Shown here piece after piece: positions 50,813-58,832 of a stretch of 64,000 nt of DNA. A program made the translations under genes and the position numbers. The notes beneath the pieces were generated by a model, which was not told the origin of the DNA, did no database searches, and was given only the letters and a program-made list of their open reading frames with translations. Each line of letters starts with the position of its first letter. Position 1 is the first letter of the stretch. Source of the DNA: Lutimonas halocynthiae (GTDB taxonomy: Bacteria; Bacteroidota; Bacteroidia; Flavobacteriales; Flavobacteriaceae); the NCBI RefSeq assembly GCF_030409835.1, contig NZ_JAUFQO010000016.1, positions 620,001 to 684,000 on the forward strand, given 5' to 3'.

Positions 50813-50844
50813 AAAAAGGGCGGTTATAACCGCCCTTTTTTTAT
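50811..50844. terminator. Bidirectional terminator after the conserved unknown gene
   Basis: A perfectly palindromic AGGGCGGTTATAACCGCCCT core flanked by an A-run and a T-run, immediately after the stop at 50812 and facing the convergent bcp gene. Confidence 0.9.
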
Positions 50845-50851
50845 GTTTATA

Positions 50852-50889
50852 ACCTGAGTTCGAATTAAAATTTTAAATCGAACTCAGGT
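50852..50889 (-). repeat. Inverted repeat at the end of bcp
   Basis: Perfect 12-base arms (ACCTGAGTTCGA at 50852-50863 and its complement at 50878-50889) around a 14-base AT loop, starting right after the bcp stop codon. There is no T-run directly behind it on the minus strand; the neighbouring hairpin at 50811-50844 supplies one. It may be an extra stem that protects the 3' end of the bcp message. Confidence 0.7.
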
Positions 50890-51339
50890 CTACAATATTT
50901 GTGACGTATGTTCCTTTGTTTTGACTTTCGTAATAATATCTTCTATGATACCATCTCCGTCAATTACAAAAGTAGTTCTGTGAATACCATCATATTCCTT
51001 TCCCATAAACTTTTTAGGTCCCCACACGCCATAAGCCATGATAACCGACTTATCTTCATCCGCTAACAAACTATATGGCAGCTCTTGCTTATTGCTAAAA
51101 TTTAATTGCCTTTTTTCAGAATCGGCACTTACCCCTAAAATTTCATAGCCCTTACTTTGAAAGCTTTGATAGTTATCTCTCAAATTACAAGCTTCAACAG
51201 TACATCCAGGAGTACTTGCTTTCGGATAAAAAAACAGTACAACTTTTTTTCCTTTAAAATCATTTAACTCAATGGTTTTACCGTATTGATCAGTGGCTTT
51301 GAACTGAGGTGCCTTGTCCCCTATCTTTAATGTTGTCAT
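50890..51339 (-). CDS. bcp: Thioredoxin-dependent thiol peroxidase (Bcp/PrxQ)
   Basis: 149 residues from the ATG at 51339; the frame opens further upstream but would overlap the divergent nth gene. It starts T-T-L-K-I-G-D-K-A-P-Q-F near 2-13, has F-F-Y-P-K-A-S-T-P-G-C-T-V-E-A-C-N-L-R-D near 36-55 with peroxidatic and resolving cysteines five apart, and D-G-I-H-R-T-T-F-V-I-D near 117-127. This is the cytoplasmic Bcp; the membrane-anchored relative is at 33178. It reduces hydrogen peroxide and organic peroxides. The starts of bcp and nth are 30 bases apart, so their promoters must overlap each other's leaders. Confidence 0.93.
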   Translation of the reverse strand: MTTLKIGDKAPQFKATDQYGKTIELNDFKGKKVVLFFYPKASTPGCTVEACNLRDNYQSFQSKGYEILGVSADSEKRQLNFSNKQELPYSLLADEDKSVIMAYGVWGPKKFMGKEYDGIHRTTFVIDGDGIIEDIITKVKTKEHTSQIL

Positions 51340-51369
51340 TATTTGTATTTTTACCAAAAATACTGAAAA

Positions 51370-52002
51370 ATGACTAAAAAAGAAAAGGTGCAATTTGTTA
51401 TTGATACACTTGAATCACTTTATCCCCAACCACCTATTCCTTTAAAACATAAAGACCCATATACTTTGCTCATTGCCGTATTGTTATCAGCTCAAAGTAC
51501 AGATGCTAGAGTCAATATAATCACCCCACTCCTATTCGAACGAGCTGATAATCCATTCGACATGGTAAAACTTAGCGTAGAGGAAATTAGAGACATCATT
51601 AAACCCGTAGGACTATCACCAATGAAGTCTAAAGGAATTTATGGACTATCACATATATTGATCGACAAATATGCTGGTGAAGTACCCGATCAAATTGAAC
51701 TTTTAGAAGAATTACCGGCTGTTGGCCACAAAACAGCTTCTGTTGTAATGAGTCAGGCCTTTGGCGTTCCAAGCTTTCCTGTGGATACGCATATTCACAG
51801 ATTGATGTATCGTTGGAATTTAAGTACCGGAAAGAATGTGGTTCAAACCGAAAAGGATGCAAGAAGATTGTTTCCAGAAGAACTTTGGAACAAATTACAT
51901 TTACAAATAATATACTATGGGCGTGAATATTCGCCTGCTAGAGGCTGGGATAAGGATAAGGACCTTATCACGAATACAATTGGAAGGAAACATTTAAAAT
52001 AA
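51370..52002 (+). CDS. nth: Endonuclease III without the iron-sulfur cluster
   Basis: 210 residues. The helix-hairpin-helix L-P-A-V-G-H-K-T-A near 115-123 with catalytic Lys121, and V-D-T-H-I-H-R near 138-144 with catalytic Asp139, match E. coli Nth (Lys120, Asp138). L-L-S-A-Q-S-T-D near 38-45 is also typical. The C-terminus, where E. coli has the four-cysteine [4Fe-4S] loop, instead reads G-R-E-Y-S-P-A-R-G-W-D-K-D and there is no cysteine anywhere in the protein. The glycosylase/AP-lyase of base-excision repair should still be active. I recall similar cluster-less Nth proteins in flavobacteria. Confidence 0.92.
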   Translation: MTKKEKVQFVIDTLESLYPQPPIPLKHKDPYTLLIAVLLSAQSTDARVNIITPLLFERADNPFDMVKLSVEEIRDIIKPVGLSPMKSKGIYGLSHILIDKYAGEVPDQIELLEELPAVGHKTASVVMSQAFGVPSFPVDTHIHRLMYRWNLSTGKNVVQTEKDARRLFPEELWNKLHLQIIYYGREYSPARGWDKDKDLITNTIGRKHLK

Positions 52003-52035
52003 AAAAAGCTCTTAATATCATATTAAGAGCTTTTT
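52002..52035. terminator. Bidirectional terminator between nth and the 46-residue gene
   Basis: Twelve-base-pair perfect stem (AAGCTCTTAATA/TATTAAGAGCTT) with a three-base loop, flanked by A- and T-runs. The nth stop codon runs into it. Confidence 0.88.
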
Positions 52036-52039
52036 CCGA

Positions 52040-52180
52040 TTAATTCAAATGAAACATTAAGCTTTCTTTTTCCGTCTTGACTGACTTAATTGATTTCGAA
52101 TAATTTAGTAAAAATGAAATCGATTCTGTACTTGGGTCAAGTTTTTCTTTGAAAAATCTTTCAGTGTAAAGTTTTGCCAT
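52040..52180 (-). CDS. 46-residue protein downstream of the ECF sigma factor
   Basis: ATG at 52180 to TAA at 52040, 46 residues: it starts M-A-K-L-Y-T-E-R-F-F-K-E-K-L and continues through I-S-F-L-L-N-Y-S-K-S to F-H-L-N. Reasons to believe it: a full-length frame, a terminator directly behind it, position 79 bases downstream of the sigma factor gene in the same direction, and a sequence that reads like the small flavobacterial proteins I have seen at this place. It is cytoplasmic and mostly helical and charged. The function is unknown. Confidence 0.6.
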   Translation of the reverse strand: MAKLYTERFFKEKLDPSTESISFLLNYSKSIKSVKTEKESLMFHLN

Positions 52181-52259
52181 AAATCTTATAATTTTTTAGG
52201 GATTAATAAGATAACGAACAAAAATAAATATTATTGCACAAAGAACAAAAAACTTTAAA

Positions 52260-52844
52260 TTAGTTTGTTAAAATAATATTATTGTTGTCGATCATTTTCC
52301 GTAAGTTGATCAAGGCATACCTCATTCTACCTAAAGCTGTATTAATACTTACGTTGGTTTGCTCAGAAATTTCCTTAAAGCTCATGTCTTTGAAAATTCT
52401 CATCATAAGCACTTCTCTTTGGTCTTCTGGTAGTTCCTCAACTAGTTTCTTGACATCTTCATGAATCTGATCCTTGATTAATTTTCCTTCAGCACTTAAT
52501 GAGTTGTCACTCAATACTGAAAAAATATCAAATTCATCTGTGTTTTGAAAAGTAGGCATTCTGTTTCCTTTTCTGAAGAAATCAATGATAAGGTTGTGAG
52601 CGATTCTCATCGTCCAAGGTAAAAATTTACCTTCTTCATTGTATTTACCCATTTTTAAAGTGTTGATCACTTTAATAAAAGTATCCTGAAAAATATCGTC
52701 AGCGACATCTCTATCTTGTACTTTAGAATAAATAAAACTGAAAATTCTTTGTTTGTGGCGTAGGATTAAGATTTCTAAACATCTTTCATTCCCAGCAATG
52801 TAGTTACTAACTAAGACGCTATCGTCTAATTTTTGATTGTGCAT
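52260..52844 (-). CDS. ECF-type RNA polymerase sigma-70 factor
   Basis: 194 residues. Region 2 (about 20-90) includes H-K-Q-R-I-F-S-F-I near 29-37, D-I-F-Q-D-T-F-I-K near 50-58 and P-W-T-M-R-I-A-H-N near 75-83 (-10 recognition). Region 4 (about 130-185) includes L-P-E-D-Q-R-E-V-L-M-M-R near 138-149 and the helix-turn-helix M-S-F-K-E-I-S-E-Q-T-N-V-S near 154-166. No anti-sigma factor gene is adjacent, which distinguishes it from the FecI type. A long leader of about 140 bases separates it from its best promoter. The regulon is unknown. Confidence 0.92.
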   Translation of the reverse strand: MHNQKLDDSVLVSNYIAGNERCLEILILRHKQRIFSFIYSKVQDRDVADDIFQDTFIKVINTLKMGKYNEEGKFLPWTMRIAHNLIIDFFRKGNRMPTFQNTDEFDIFSVLSDNSLSAEGKLIKDQIHEDVKKLVEELPEDQREVLMMRIFKDMSFKEISEQTNVSINTALGRMRYALINLRKMIDNNNIILTN

Positions 52845-52987
52845 AATTCCCCTTTTTTAAGTGAAGCCTTTATACTATTCAGCTTCGTATTATTATTGTT
52901 ATGAAAAGTAGAACTATACTATATGCAAAAATTTTAAATTAATAAATCGTTAGGGGAGACTAGTCTAAGTTTTCAAAAGTCTCTGGA

Positions 52988-53019
52988 CAAATATAAACAC
53001 ATTTATTTCTTATAAACAA
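52988..53019 (-). promoter_or_regulatory. Promoter of the ECF sigma factor gene
   Basis: Minus-strand TATATTTG (52988-52995) with TTG 21 bases upstream (53017-53019). It is about 144 bases before the ATG, leaving a long untranslated leader. Confidence 0.5.
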
Positions 53020-53085
53020 ATTTTTTTGCAAAATATTTTATTTATTTTAACATTTAACCTGTTTTTTTTAACAAAAAAACCTCAG

Positions 53086-53093
53086 TATATTTG
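53086..53093 (+). promoter_or_regulatory. Candidate -7 box of uvrA
   Basis: TATATTTG matches TANNTTTG and lies 32 bases before the TTG start of uvrA. No TTG is found at the expected -33 distance. Confidence 0.35.
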
Positions 53094-53125
53094 TAATCCA
53101 TTCAATTAAAAACACTCGCAACCCC

Positions 53126-55900
53126 TTGAAAAATAACGATTTTAAAGATTTTATCACCATCACAGGAGCCTCTTTACATAACTTAAAGAATTTAGATGTA
53201 AAAATTCCTCGAAATAAGCTGGTTGTGCTCACAGGATTGTCAGGATCAGGTAAATCTAGCCTTGCTTTTGATACCTTATATGCCGAAGGTCAACGCAGAT
53301 ATGTGGAAAGTTTATCCTCATATGCAAGACAATTTCTCGGTAAATTGAATAAACCAAAGGTTACTTCCATTAAAGGTATCTCCCCTGCCATTGCCATAGA
53401 GCAGAAAGTAAATAGTACCAATCCTAGGTCAACTGTAGGGACATCAACAGAGATTTATGACTATTTGAAGCTTTTATATGCCAGGATTGGTAAAACCTAT
53501 TCACCCATATCTGGAGAAGAAGTTAAGAAAGATTCAGTAAGAGACGTATTGAATTATATCAAGAATTTAGAAATAGGAAGCAAACTTTTACTTTTATCAC
53601 CCATACATATAGATAAGGATAAAGACATTGACACCATAATTAATATATTGAGACAACAAGGGTTTTCAAGATTGATGGTAAATGATCAAATGATCCGTAT
53701 TGACGATTTCAAATCAGCTCCTAAGCAAGATATCTGGCTAATCGTAGACAGAATTGTGGTGCAAGACGATGAAGATTTTTTTAATCGTGTAGCTGATTCT
53801 ATTCAGACGGCTTTTTATGAAGGTAAAGGCGAATGCCTGATTGAAAGTGTTCAAAGTAAGAAAAGAACTCCTTTTAGTAACAAGTTTGAAAGGGATGGTA
53901 TGACTTTCCTTGAACCGAATGTTCATTTTTTCAGTTTTAATAATCCTTATGGGGCCTGTAAGAAATGCGAAGGCTATGGGAATATAATAGGTATAGATAA
54001 GGATCTGGTAATTCCAAATACATCTCTTTCTATATATGATGATGCCATTCTGCCATGGAAAAGTGAATCATTTCAAGCCTGGAAAGATGATCTTGTATTG
54101 AATGCATACAAATTCGATTTTCCAATACACAAACCTGTATTTGAATATACGGAGGCACAGCATGAACTCCTTTGGAATGGCAATAAATACTTTAGTGGGC
54201 TAAACAACTTTTTTAAACACCTGGAAGAAAAAAGCTATAAAATTCAGTATAGGGTAATGCTTTCAAGATACAGAGGAAAGACTAAATGTTCTAGTTGTGA
54301 AGGGAAAAGACTTAGAACCGAGGCTAACTATGTAAAAGTACATGGTAAAGATTTGACGCAACTTGTTGACCTGCCAATTGATGAAGTAATTGAATTTTTT
54401 GCATCACTGCAACTTAATGAGTCAGAAAAATCAATAGCAAAACGATTATTAATAGAAATCAGGAATCGCCTGGATTTCCTAAATGAAGTTGGCCTTAATT
54501 ACCTGACTTTGAACAGAAACTCCAATACACTTTCTGGTGGAGAAAGTCAAAGAATAAACCTTGCCACTTCATTGGGAAGCAGTCTTGTAGGTTCAATGTA
54601 TATTCTCGACGAACCAAGTATTGGCTTGCATTCGAGGGATACTGAAAAATTGATAAATGTATTATTCAAATTAAGGGACCTTGGCAACACGGTGATCGTT
54701 GTAGAGCATGATGAAGATATTATGAAAGTGGCTGATCACATTATTGACATTGGTCCTGAAGCGGGTAGCTTTGGTGGAGAGTTAGTTGCCGAAGGAACGT
54801 TTAAGCAAATTATAAAAGCCGACACACTTACTGCGAATTATTTGAACGGTAAGCTAAGTATAGAGATTCCATCGAAGAGAAGGGTGTCAAAAAAGTCTAT
54901 TCAGATCATTGGTGCAAGAGCTAACAATCTGAAAAACATCGATGTATCCATACCGCTGAATTCGCTAACCATGATCACTGGAGTATCTGGAAGTGGTAAA
55001 AGCACCTTGATCAGAAACATTTTATATCCGGCCCTCCAGAAAATTATTCATAAATATGGTGAGAAACCCGGGCAATACTCTGAAGTAAAGGGAGACATAG
55101 ACTCGTTGCAAAATATTGAATTTATCAACCAAAACCCGATTGGGAGATCTAGCCGCTCTAATCCAGTAACTTACATTAAAGCTTATGACGATATAAGAGG
55201 CTTGTTTACAGATCAAAAACTGGCAAAAGCAAGGGGCTATAAAGCGAAATTCTTTTCTTTTAATGTTGATGGAGGAAGATGTGATACGTGCAAAGGAGAG
55301 GGCGAGGTGACCATTGAAATGCAATTTATGGCAGATGTGCATTTGGAATGTGAAACCTGTAAAGGGAAGCGCTTTAAAAAAGAAGTCCTTGAGATCATGT
55401 ATGAAGGGAAGAATATTAATGACATTTTGCAAACAACAGTTGACGAAGCCATACTATTCTTTTCCGAACATGAACAAAATAAAATAGTGAACAAACTAAT
55501 GCCACTGCAGGATGTCGGTTTAGGCTATGTGCAATTAGGACAGGCCTCCTCTACCCTGTCAGGTGGTGAAGCACAAAGAATTAAGCTTGCTTCATTTTTA
55601 GTTAAAGGCAGCAGTAAAGAAAAGACCTTATTCATTTTTGATGAACCTTCTACGGGACTACACTTTCACGATATCAAAAAATTGCTAAAATCTTTTAATG
55701 CATTAATAGACAAAGGCCATTCAATTATCGTTATAGAACATAATCTTGACTTGATCAAATGTGCTGACTATATTATCGATCTAGGACTTGAAGGTGGTAA
55801 AAACGGAGGAAACCTAATTGCTCAAGGTGTACCTGAGGAACTAATTAAAAACAAACAGTCATATACTGCAAGTTATTTAAAATCAAAATTGAACCTTTAA
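53126..55900 (+). CDS. uvrA: Excinuclease ABC subunit A
   Basis: 924 residues. Two ABC ATPase modules: Walker A G-L-S-G-S-G-K-S-S near 36-44 and G-V-S-G-S-G-K-S-T near 620; signatures L-S-G-G-E-S-Q-R and L-S-G-G-E-A-Q-R. The C-terminal zinc module C-D-T-C-K-G-E-G ... C-E-T-C-K-G is complete. In the N-terminal module only C-K-K-C remains of the first four-cysteine zinc site; where E. coli has C-P-x-C-G this protein has F-S-N-K-F-E. UvrA recognises bulky DNA lesions and loads UvrB. The start is TTG, since no ATG lies near the family's usual beginning. Convergent with the TPR gene, overlapping it by four bases. Confidence 0.94.
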   Translation: MKNNDFKDFITITGASLHNLKNLDVKIPRNKLVVLTGLSGSGKSSLAFDTLYAEGQRRYVESLSSYARQFLGKLNKPKVTSIKGISPAIAIEQKVNSTNPRSTVGTSTEIYDYLKLLYARIGKTYSPISGEEVKKDSVRDVLNYIKNLEIGSKLLLLSPIHIDKDKDIDTIINILRQQGFSRLMVNDQMIRIDDFKSAPKQDIWLIVDRIVVQDDEDFFNRVADSIQTAFYEGKGECLIESVQSKKRTPFSNKFERDGMTFLEPNVHFFSFNNPYGACKKCEGYGNIIGIDKDLVIPNTSLSIYDDAILPWKSESFQAWKDDLVLNAYKFDFPIHKPVFEYTEAQHELLWNGNKYFSGLNNFFKHLEEKSYKIQYRVMLSRYRGKTKCSSCEGKRLRTEANYVKVHGKDLTQLVDLPIDEVIEFFASLQLNESEKSIAKRLLIEIRNRLDFLNEVGLNYLTLNRNSNTLSGGESQRINLATSLGSSLVGSMYILDEPSIGLHSRDTEKLINVLFKLRDLGNTVIVVEHDEDIMKVADHIIDIGPEAGSFGGELVAEGTFKQIIKADTLTANYLNGKLSIEIPSKRRVSKKSIQIIGARANNLKNIDVSIPLNSLTMITGVSGSGKSTLIRNILYPALQKIIHKYGEKPGQYSEVKGDIDSLQNIEFINQNPIGRSSRSNPVTYIKAYDDIRGLFTDQKLAKARGYKAKFFSFNVDGGRCDTCKGEGEVTIEMQFMADVHLECETCKGKRFKKEVLEIMYEGKNINDILQTTVDEAILFFSEHEQNKIVNKLMPLQDVGLGYVQLGQASSTLSGGEAQRIKLASFLVKGSSKEKTLFIFDEPSTGLHFHDIKKLLKSFNALIDKGHSIIVIEHNLDLIKCADYIIDLGLEGGKNGGNLIAQGVPEELIKNKQSYTASYLKSKLNL

Positions 55901-56574
55901 TTTAACAAATCAAGTTTCTCCTTAGCTAAGACAAAATCTGGTTGGATTTTTAAGGCTTTGTTATAACTCAATTTGGCATCTGTAGGCTTCTCAAGTCCTT
56001 GTTCAATCAAACCTTTTAAATATGGAATAGCTGCAAGTAATTCTACTTGTTGCGTATGATTCTGATTGATATTAAAAGTCACTTTATAGTTTCCGGAATC
56101 ATTTAGTCCTTCAACTTTTTTGATTGTAGTGTAGGCTTCAGGATATTGTTTCATTGCCAGTTGAAGTTTCGCTGTAGTATAACCATGGTAATTATTTTCT
56201 GACAGCTCAAATAACTCAGCATATGTTTCCAAACTTTTATCAATTGCTCCTAACGATTCTAATGATATTGCTTTTATTTCAAGAATCGGTTCATTTTTTG
56301 GATCTCTTTTTAGCACCTCATTAGCCATTAAAAAACATGATCCATATTTTCTGGATGAAAAATAAATGAATGCTAAACTATCTTTATAAGTACTATTGGC
56401 TCCTTCAAGAGCAATTAATTTATACATACTATAGGTTGCAACAGATGCATCTCCCATAGCTTTCGCATTACTTATGATTTCCTTTTCAATCTTTATCGTT
56501 TCCGCATTACCAGATTGAGCAAGCACAGAAAATCCTATCAAACTCACAAAAATAAAATTATATAACTTCTTCAT
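55897..56574 (-). CDS. Secreted TPR-repeat protein
   Basis: 225 residues. Signal peptide 1-19 ends S-V-L-A-Q. The rest is helical with TPR-like repeats: S-M-Y-K-L-I-A-L-E-G near 46-55, Y-G-S-C-F-L-M-A-N-E-V-L-K-R-D-P-K-N near 72-89, L-E-S-L-G-A-I-D-K-S-L-E near 101-112, and the most regular one at the end, K-L-S-Y-N-K-A-L-K-I-Q-P-D-F near 202-215. TPR proteins mediate protein contacts; nothing tells the partner. The last four bases overlap the end of uvrA on the other strand. Confidence 0.82.
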   Translation of the reverse strand: MKKLYNFIFVSLIGFSVLAQSGNAETIKIEKEIISNAKAMGDASVATYSMYKLIALEGANSTYKDSLAFIYFSSRKYGSCFLMANEVLKRDPKNEPILEIKAISLESLGAIDKSLETYAELFELSENNYHGYTTAKLQLAMKQYPEAYTTIKKVEGLNDSGNYKVTFNINQNHTQQVELLAAIPYLKGLIEQGLEKPTDAKLSYNKALKIQPDFVLAKEKLDLLN

Positions 56575-56662
56575 TTTTCCTTAATTAAGACGGCAAAAAT
56601 ATTCAAAAAATTGGAATAATGATTCCTTATTCAAAAGATTAACAAACCATTAAGTTTAAATC

Positions 56663-56696
56663 AAAAAAAAACGTCCAATCAAATTGAACGTTTTTC
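56663..56696 (-). terminator. Terminator of tRNA-His
   Basis: Minus-strand stem of about ten pairs (AACGTTCAAT with ATTGGACGTT, one G-T pair) and a three-base loop, then a run of nine T. It begins a few bases past the tRNA 3' end. Confidence 0.8.
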
Positions 56697-56702
56697 ACTC
56701 TG

Positions 56703-56777
56703 GGTGGAAGACCGGGCTCGAACCGGCGACCCTCGGTACCACAAACCGATGCTCTAACCAACTGAGCTACAACCACC
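56703..56777 (-). tRNA. tRNA-His (anticodon GTG)
   Basis: A complete cloverleaf on the minus strand. The anticodon arm is TCGGT-TTGTGGT-ACCGA, with GTG as anticodon, reading CAC/CAT. The D arm is GCTC/GAGC; the T arm is GCCGG-TTCGAGC-CCGGT. A G precedes position 1 (56777), as needed for the extra G-1 of tRNA-His, opposite the discriminator C73. The 3' CCA is not fully encoded. The acceptor stem as read has two T-T mismatches (positions 5-68 and 6-67). Confidence 0.93.
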
Positions 56778-56813
56778 GTGATAAATTGAATTTGCTTCAC
56801 ACAAATTCGGGTG

Positions 56814-56843
56814 CAAATATAATCTATTTCGCCACTTCTTCAA
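56814..56843 (-). promoter_or_regulatory. Promoter of tRNA-His
   Basis: Minus-strand TATATTTG (56814-56821) with TTG 19 bases upstream (56841-56843), the best promoter match in the window, 37 bases before the tRNA. Confidence 0.6.
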
Positions 56844-56963
56844 ACAAAAAATAAATTTTTATTATTGATTTTATAATGATGAAAAAACGGCTGTATTATT
56901 TCTACAAATTGCATCTTAAGATTAAATTGAAAAAACATGATTTAGTCATACTTTTCATCAATT

Positions 56964-57683
56964 TCAGATAAGTTTATCCAGATGATCAACTGCCACAAAT
57001 CTTTCTACTGTAAAGCCTTCAGCACTTTCTTTCCCAATAATTCTTCCTAAATCACTAGCGCGATAACCAATACTATCAAGAAAATTCTTACTGGAAATTG
57101 GTGAAACTGGCTCCTTGGAATCTGGATCATAAAACTGTGAAGAATAAGCTTTAACTGCTTTTATTTTAATGTCCATAAAACCTGTAACATCTACCACAAA
57201 ATCAGGTTTCAGGTTTTCCCATTGTATATAATGATAAACCTGTTTTGGTCTCCATGCTTCCTGTGTCTTTTGATCAGAACTGGTTTCAATTTTTCTTAAG
57301 CCTGACAAAAAACAAGCATCTGACACTAATCTACTTCCTTTACCATGATCTATATGTCTGTCTTGGATCGCATTACAAAGCACAACCTCCGGTTGGTACT
57401 TACGTATTATTTCAATCACAGCTTTCTGGTGAATTTCATCATTTATAAAGAACCCATCCTTAAAGCCCAGATTTTCTCTAATTGTCAAACCCAATATTTG
57501 AGCGGCAGATGCCGCTTCTTTATCTCTAATTTCAGCAGAACCTCTGGTACCCAACTCCCCTCTTGTCAAATCTAAAACTCCTACTTTTTTGCCTCTTGAG
57601 ATTTCCTTTGCAATAGTTGCTGAACAACCCAATTCGACATCGTCAGGATGTGCTCCAATAGCTAATATATCTAACTTTATCAT
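56964..57683 (-). CDS. bshB1: Bacillithiol biosynthesis deacetylase BshB1
   Basis: 239 residues from the ATG at 57683; a TTG two codons earlier is possible but the ATG is preferred. The metal site is I-G-A-H-P-D-D-V-E-L-G near 9-19 and the later H-I-D-H-G-K near 110-115, both typical LmbE/PIG-L-family ligands, and D-L-T-R-G-E-L-G-T-R-G near 38-48 is a hallmark of BshB1. It removes the acetyl group from GlcNAc-malate, the second step of bacillithiol synthesis after BshA. It is the last gene of a five-gene operon and starts 2 bases after the stop of the trans-sulfuration gene, so cysteine supply and bacillithiol synthesis are linked genetically. Confidence 0.94.
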   Translation of the reverse strand: MIKLDILAIGAHPDDVELGCSATIAKEISRGKKVGVLDLTRGELGTRGSAEIRDKEAASAAQILGLTIRENLGFKDGFFINDEIHQKAVIEIIRKYQPEVVLCNAIQDRHIDHGKGSRLVSDACFLSGLRKIETSSDQKTQEAWRPKQVYHYIQWENLKPDFVVDVTGFMDIKIKAVKAYSSQFYDPDSKEPVSPISSKNFLDSIGYRASDLGRIIGKESAEGFTVERFVAVDHLDKLI

Positions 57684-57685
57684 AT

Positions 57686-58828
57686 TCAATTATTTAATGC
57701 TTGTAAAATATCCTCAAGGATATCTTCCTTATTCTCTAAACCCACAGACAATCTCAATAAATTATCAGAAATACCTTGTACTAGTCTTTCTTCAGCAGAC
57801 AATAAGGCGTGTGAAGTTAAACTTGGTTGAATTATTGTTGATTCAACTCCTGCCAAACTCATAGATGGCCTGATCATCTTTAATTTTTTCTGAAACGTTT
57901 TAGCTTCAAGACTATCATTGAGATCGAATGACAACATACCTCCAAAACCATGCATTTGTTCTTTTGCCAGTTGATGATTCTTATGTGACGTAAGCCCTGG
58001 GTAATATACTTTCTTGATCAAGCTATTTGTTGCTAATTTTTCTGCTATAAATTGGGCATTTTCGTTGTGTTTTTCAATTCTTACACCCAAAGTCTTGATA
58101 CTTCTTTCCAAAAGAAAACACATAAAATCACTCAAATTACCCCCAAAACTTCTACCCGTATGCATCACTTTATCAACCACTTCTTTATTACCCGCCACAA
58201 TTCCAGCGCTGATATCACTATGCCCGCTTAAATATTTAGTGGCACTGTGAATAGACAGGTCTATTCCAAAATCAAGAGGAGTTTGATTCAATGGAGATGC
58301 AAAAGTATTATCGATCATACTGACTATACCATGCTTCTTTGCAATAGTTGCGATGGCTTTAATGTCAGTAATATTCAGTAACGGATTAGATGGTGTCTCA
58401 ATATAAATCACCTTGGTATTCTTTTTAATTTCCTTTTCAAAATCATTTACAGACAATCCTTTTGTAAAGGAATATTCTATCCCATATTTTGAGAATTCTT
58501 CAACAATCATGTGGTGACTTCCTCCATAGATTTCATTTTGAAAAACCACATGGTCTCCGCTCTCTAAAAAAGCAAACAAACTCGTGGTGATAGCAGCCAT
58601 ACCACTTGAAAACGGTAACGCACTTTCTGCATTTTCAAGCGCCGCAACTTTACTCGCTACAACTTCTTGATTTGGTGTATTAAAATATCTTGGATATCGT
58701 TTTTCTTCTACCTCCAAAAAAGGATAAGAAGTGGCCATATAGATCGGTGATATAGCCCCACCAAATTGTGTATCCTCGAGTTGTCCCTCATGAATGCATT
58801 GGGTATGCTTTCCTTTTAATTCTTTCAT
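57686..58828 (-). CDS. Cystathionine gamma-synthase/lyase-type PLP enzyme
   Basis: 380 residues, Cys/Met-metabolism PLP family. Y-P-R-Y-F-N-T-P-N near 44-52, S-G-M-A-A-I near 74-79, I-E-T-P-S-N-P near 137-143, D-N-T-F-A-S-P near 163-169, and the PLP lysine in S-A-T-K-Y-L-S-G-H near 186-194. Members include cystathionine gamma-synthase, beta-lyase and gamma-lyase and O-acetylhomoserine sulfhydrylase, and sequence by eye does not choose among them. The place between ggt and bshB1 suggests a role in making cysteine for bacillithiol. A promoter inside the 3' end of the preceding gene may give it extra, leaderless transcription. Confidence 0.88.
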   Translation of the reverse strand: MKELKGKHTQCIHEGQLEDTQFGGAISPIYMATSYPFLEVEEKRYPRYFNTPNQEVVASKVAALENAESALPFSSGMAAITTSLFAFLESGDHVVFQNEIYGGSHHMIVEEFSKYGIEYSFTKGLSVNDFEKEIKKNTKVIYIETPSNPLLNITDIKAIATIAKKHGIVSMIDNTFASPLNQTPLDFGIDLSIHSATKYLSGHSDISAGIVAGNKEVVDKVMHTGRSFGGNLSDFMCFLLERSIKTLGVRIEKHNENAQFIAEKLATNSLIKKVYYPGLTSHKNHQLAKEQMHGFGGMLSFDLNDSLEAKTFQKKLKMIRPSMSLAGVESTIIQPSLTSHALLSAEERLVQGISDNLLRLSVGLENKEDILEDILQALNN

Positions 58829-58832
58829 TCGT

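Noticed and set aside
55022-55432. 136-residue minus-strand open frame
   Set aside because: Antisense to the second ATPase half of uvrA; no signal of coding.
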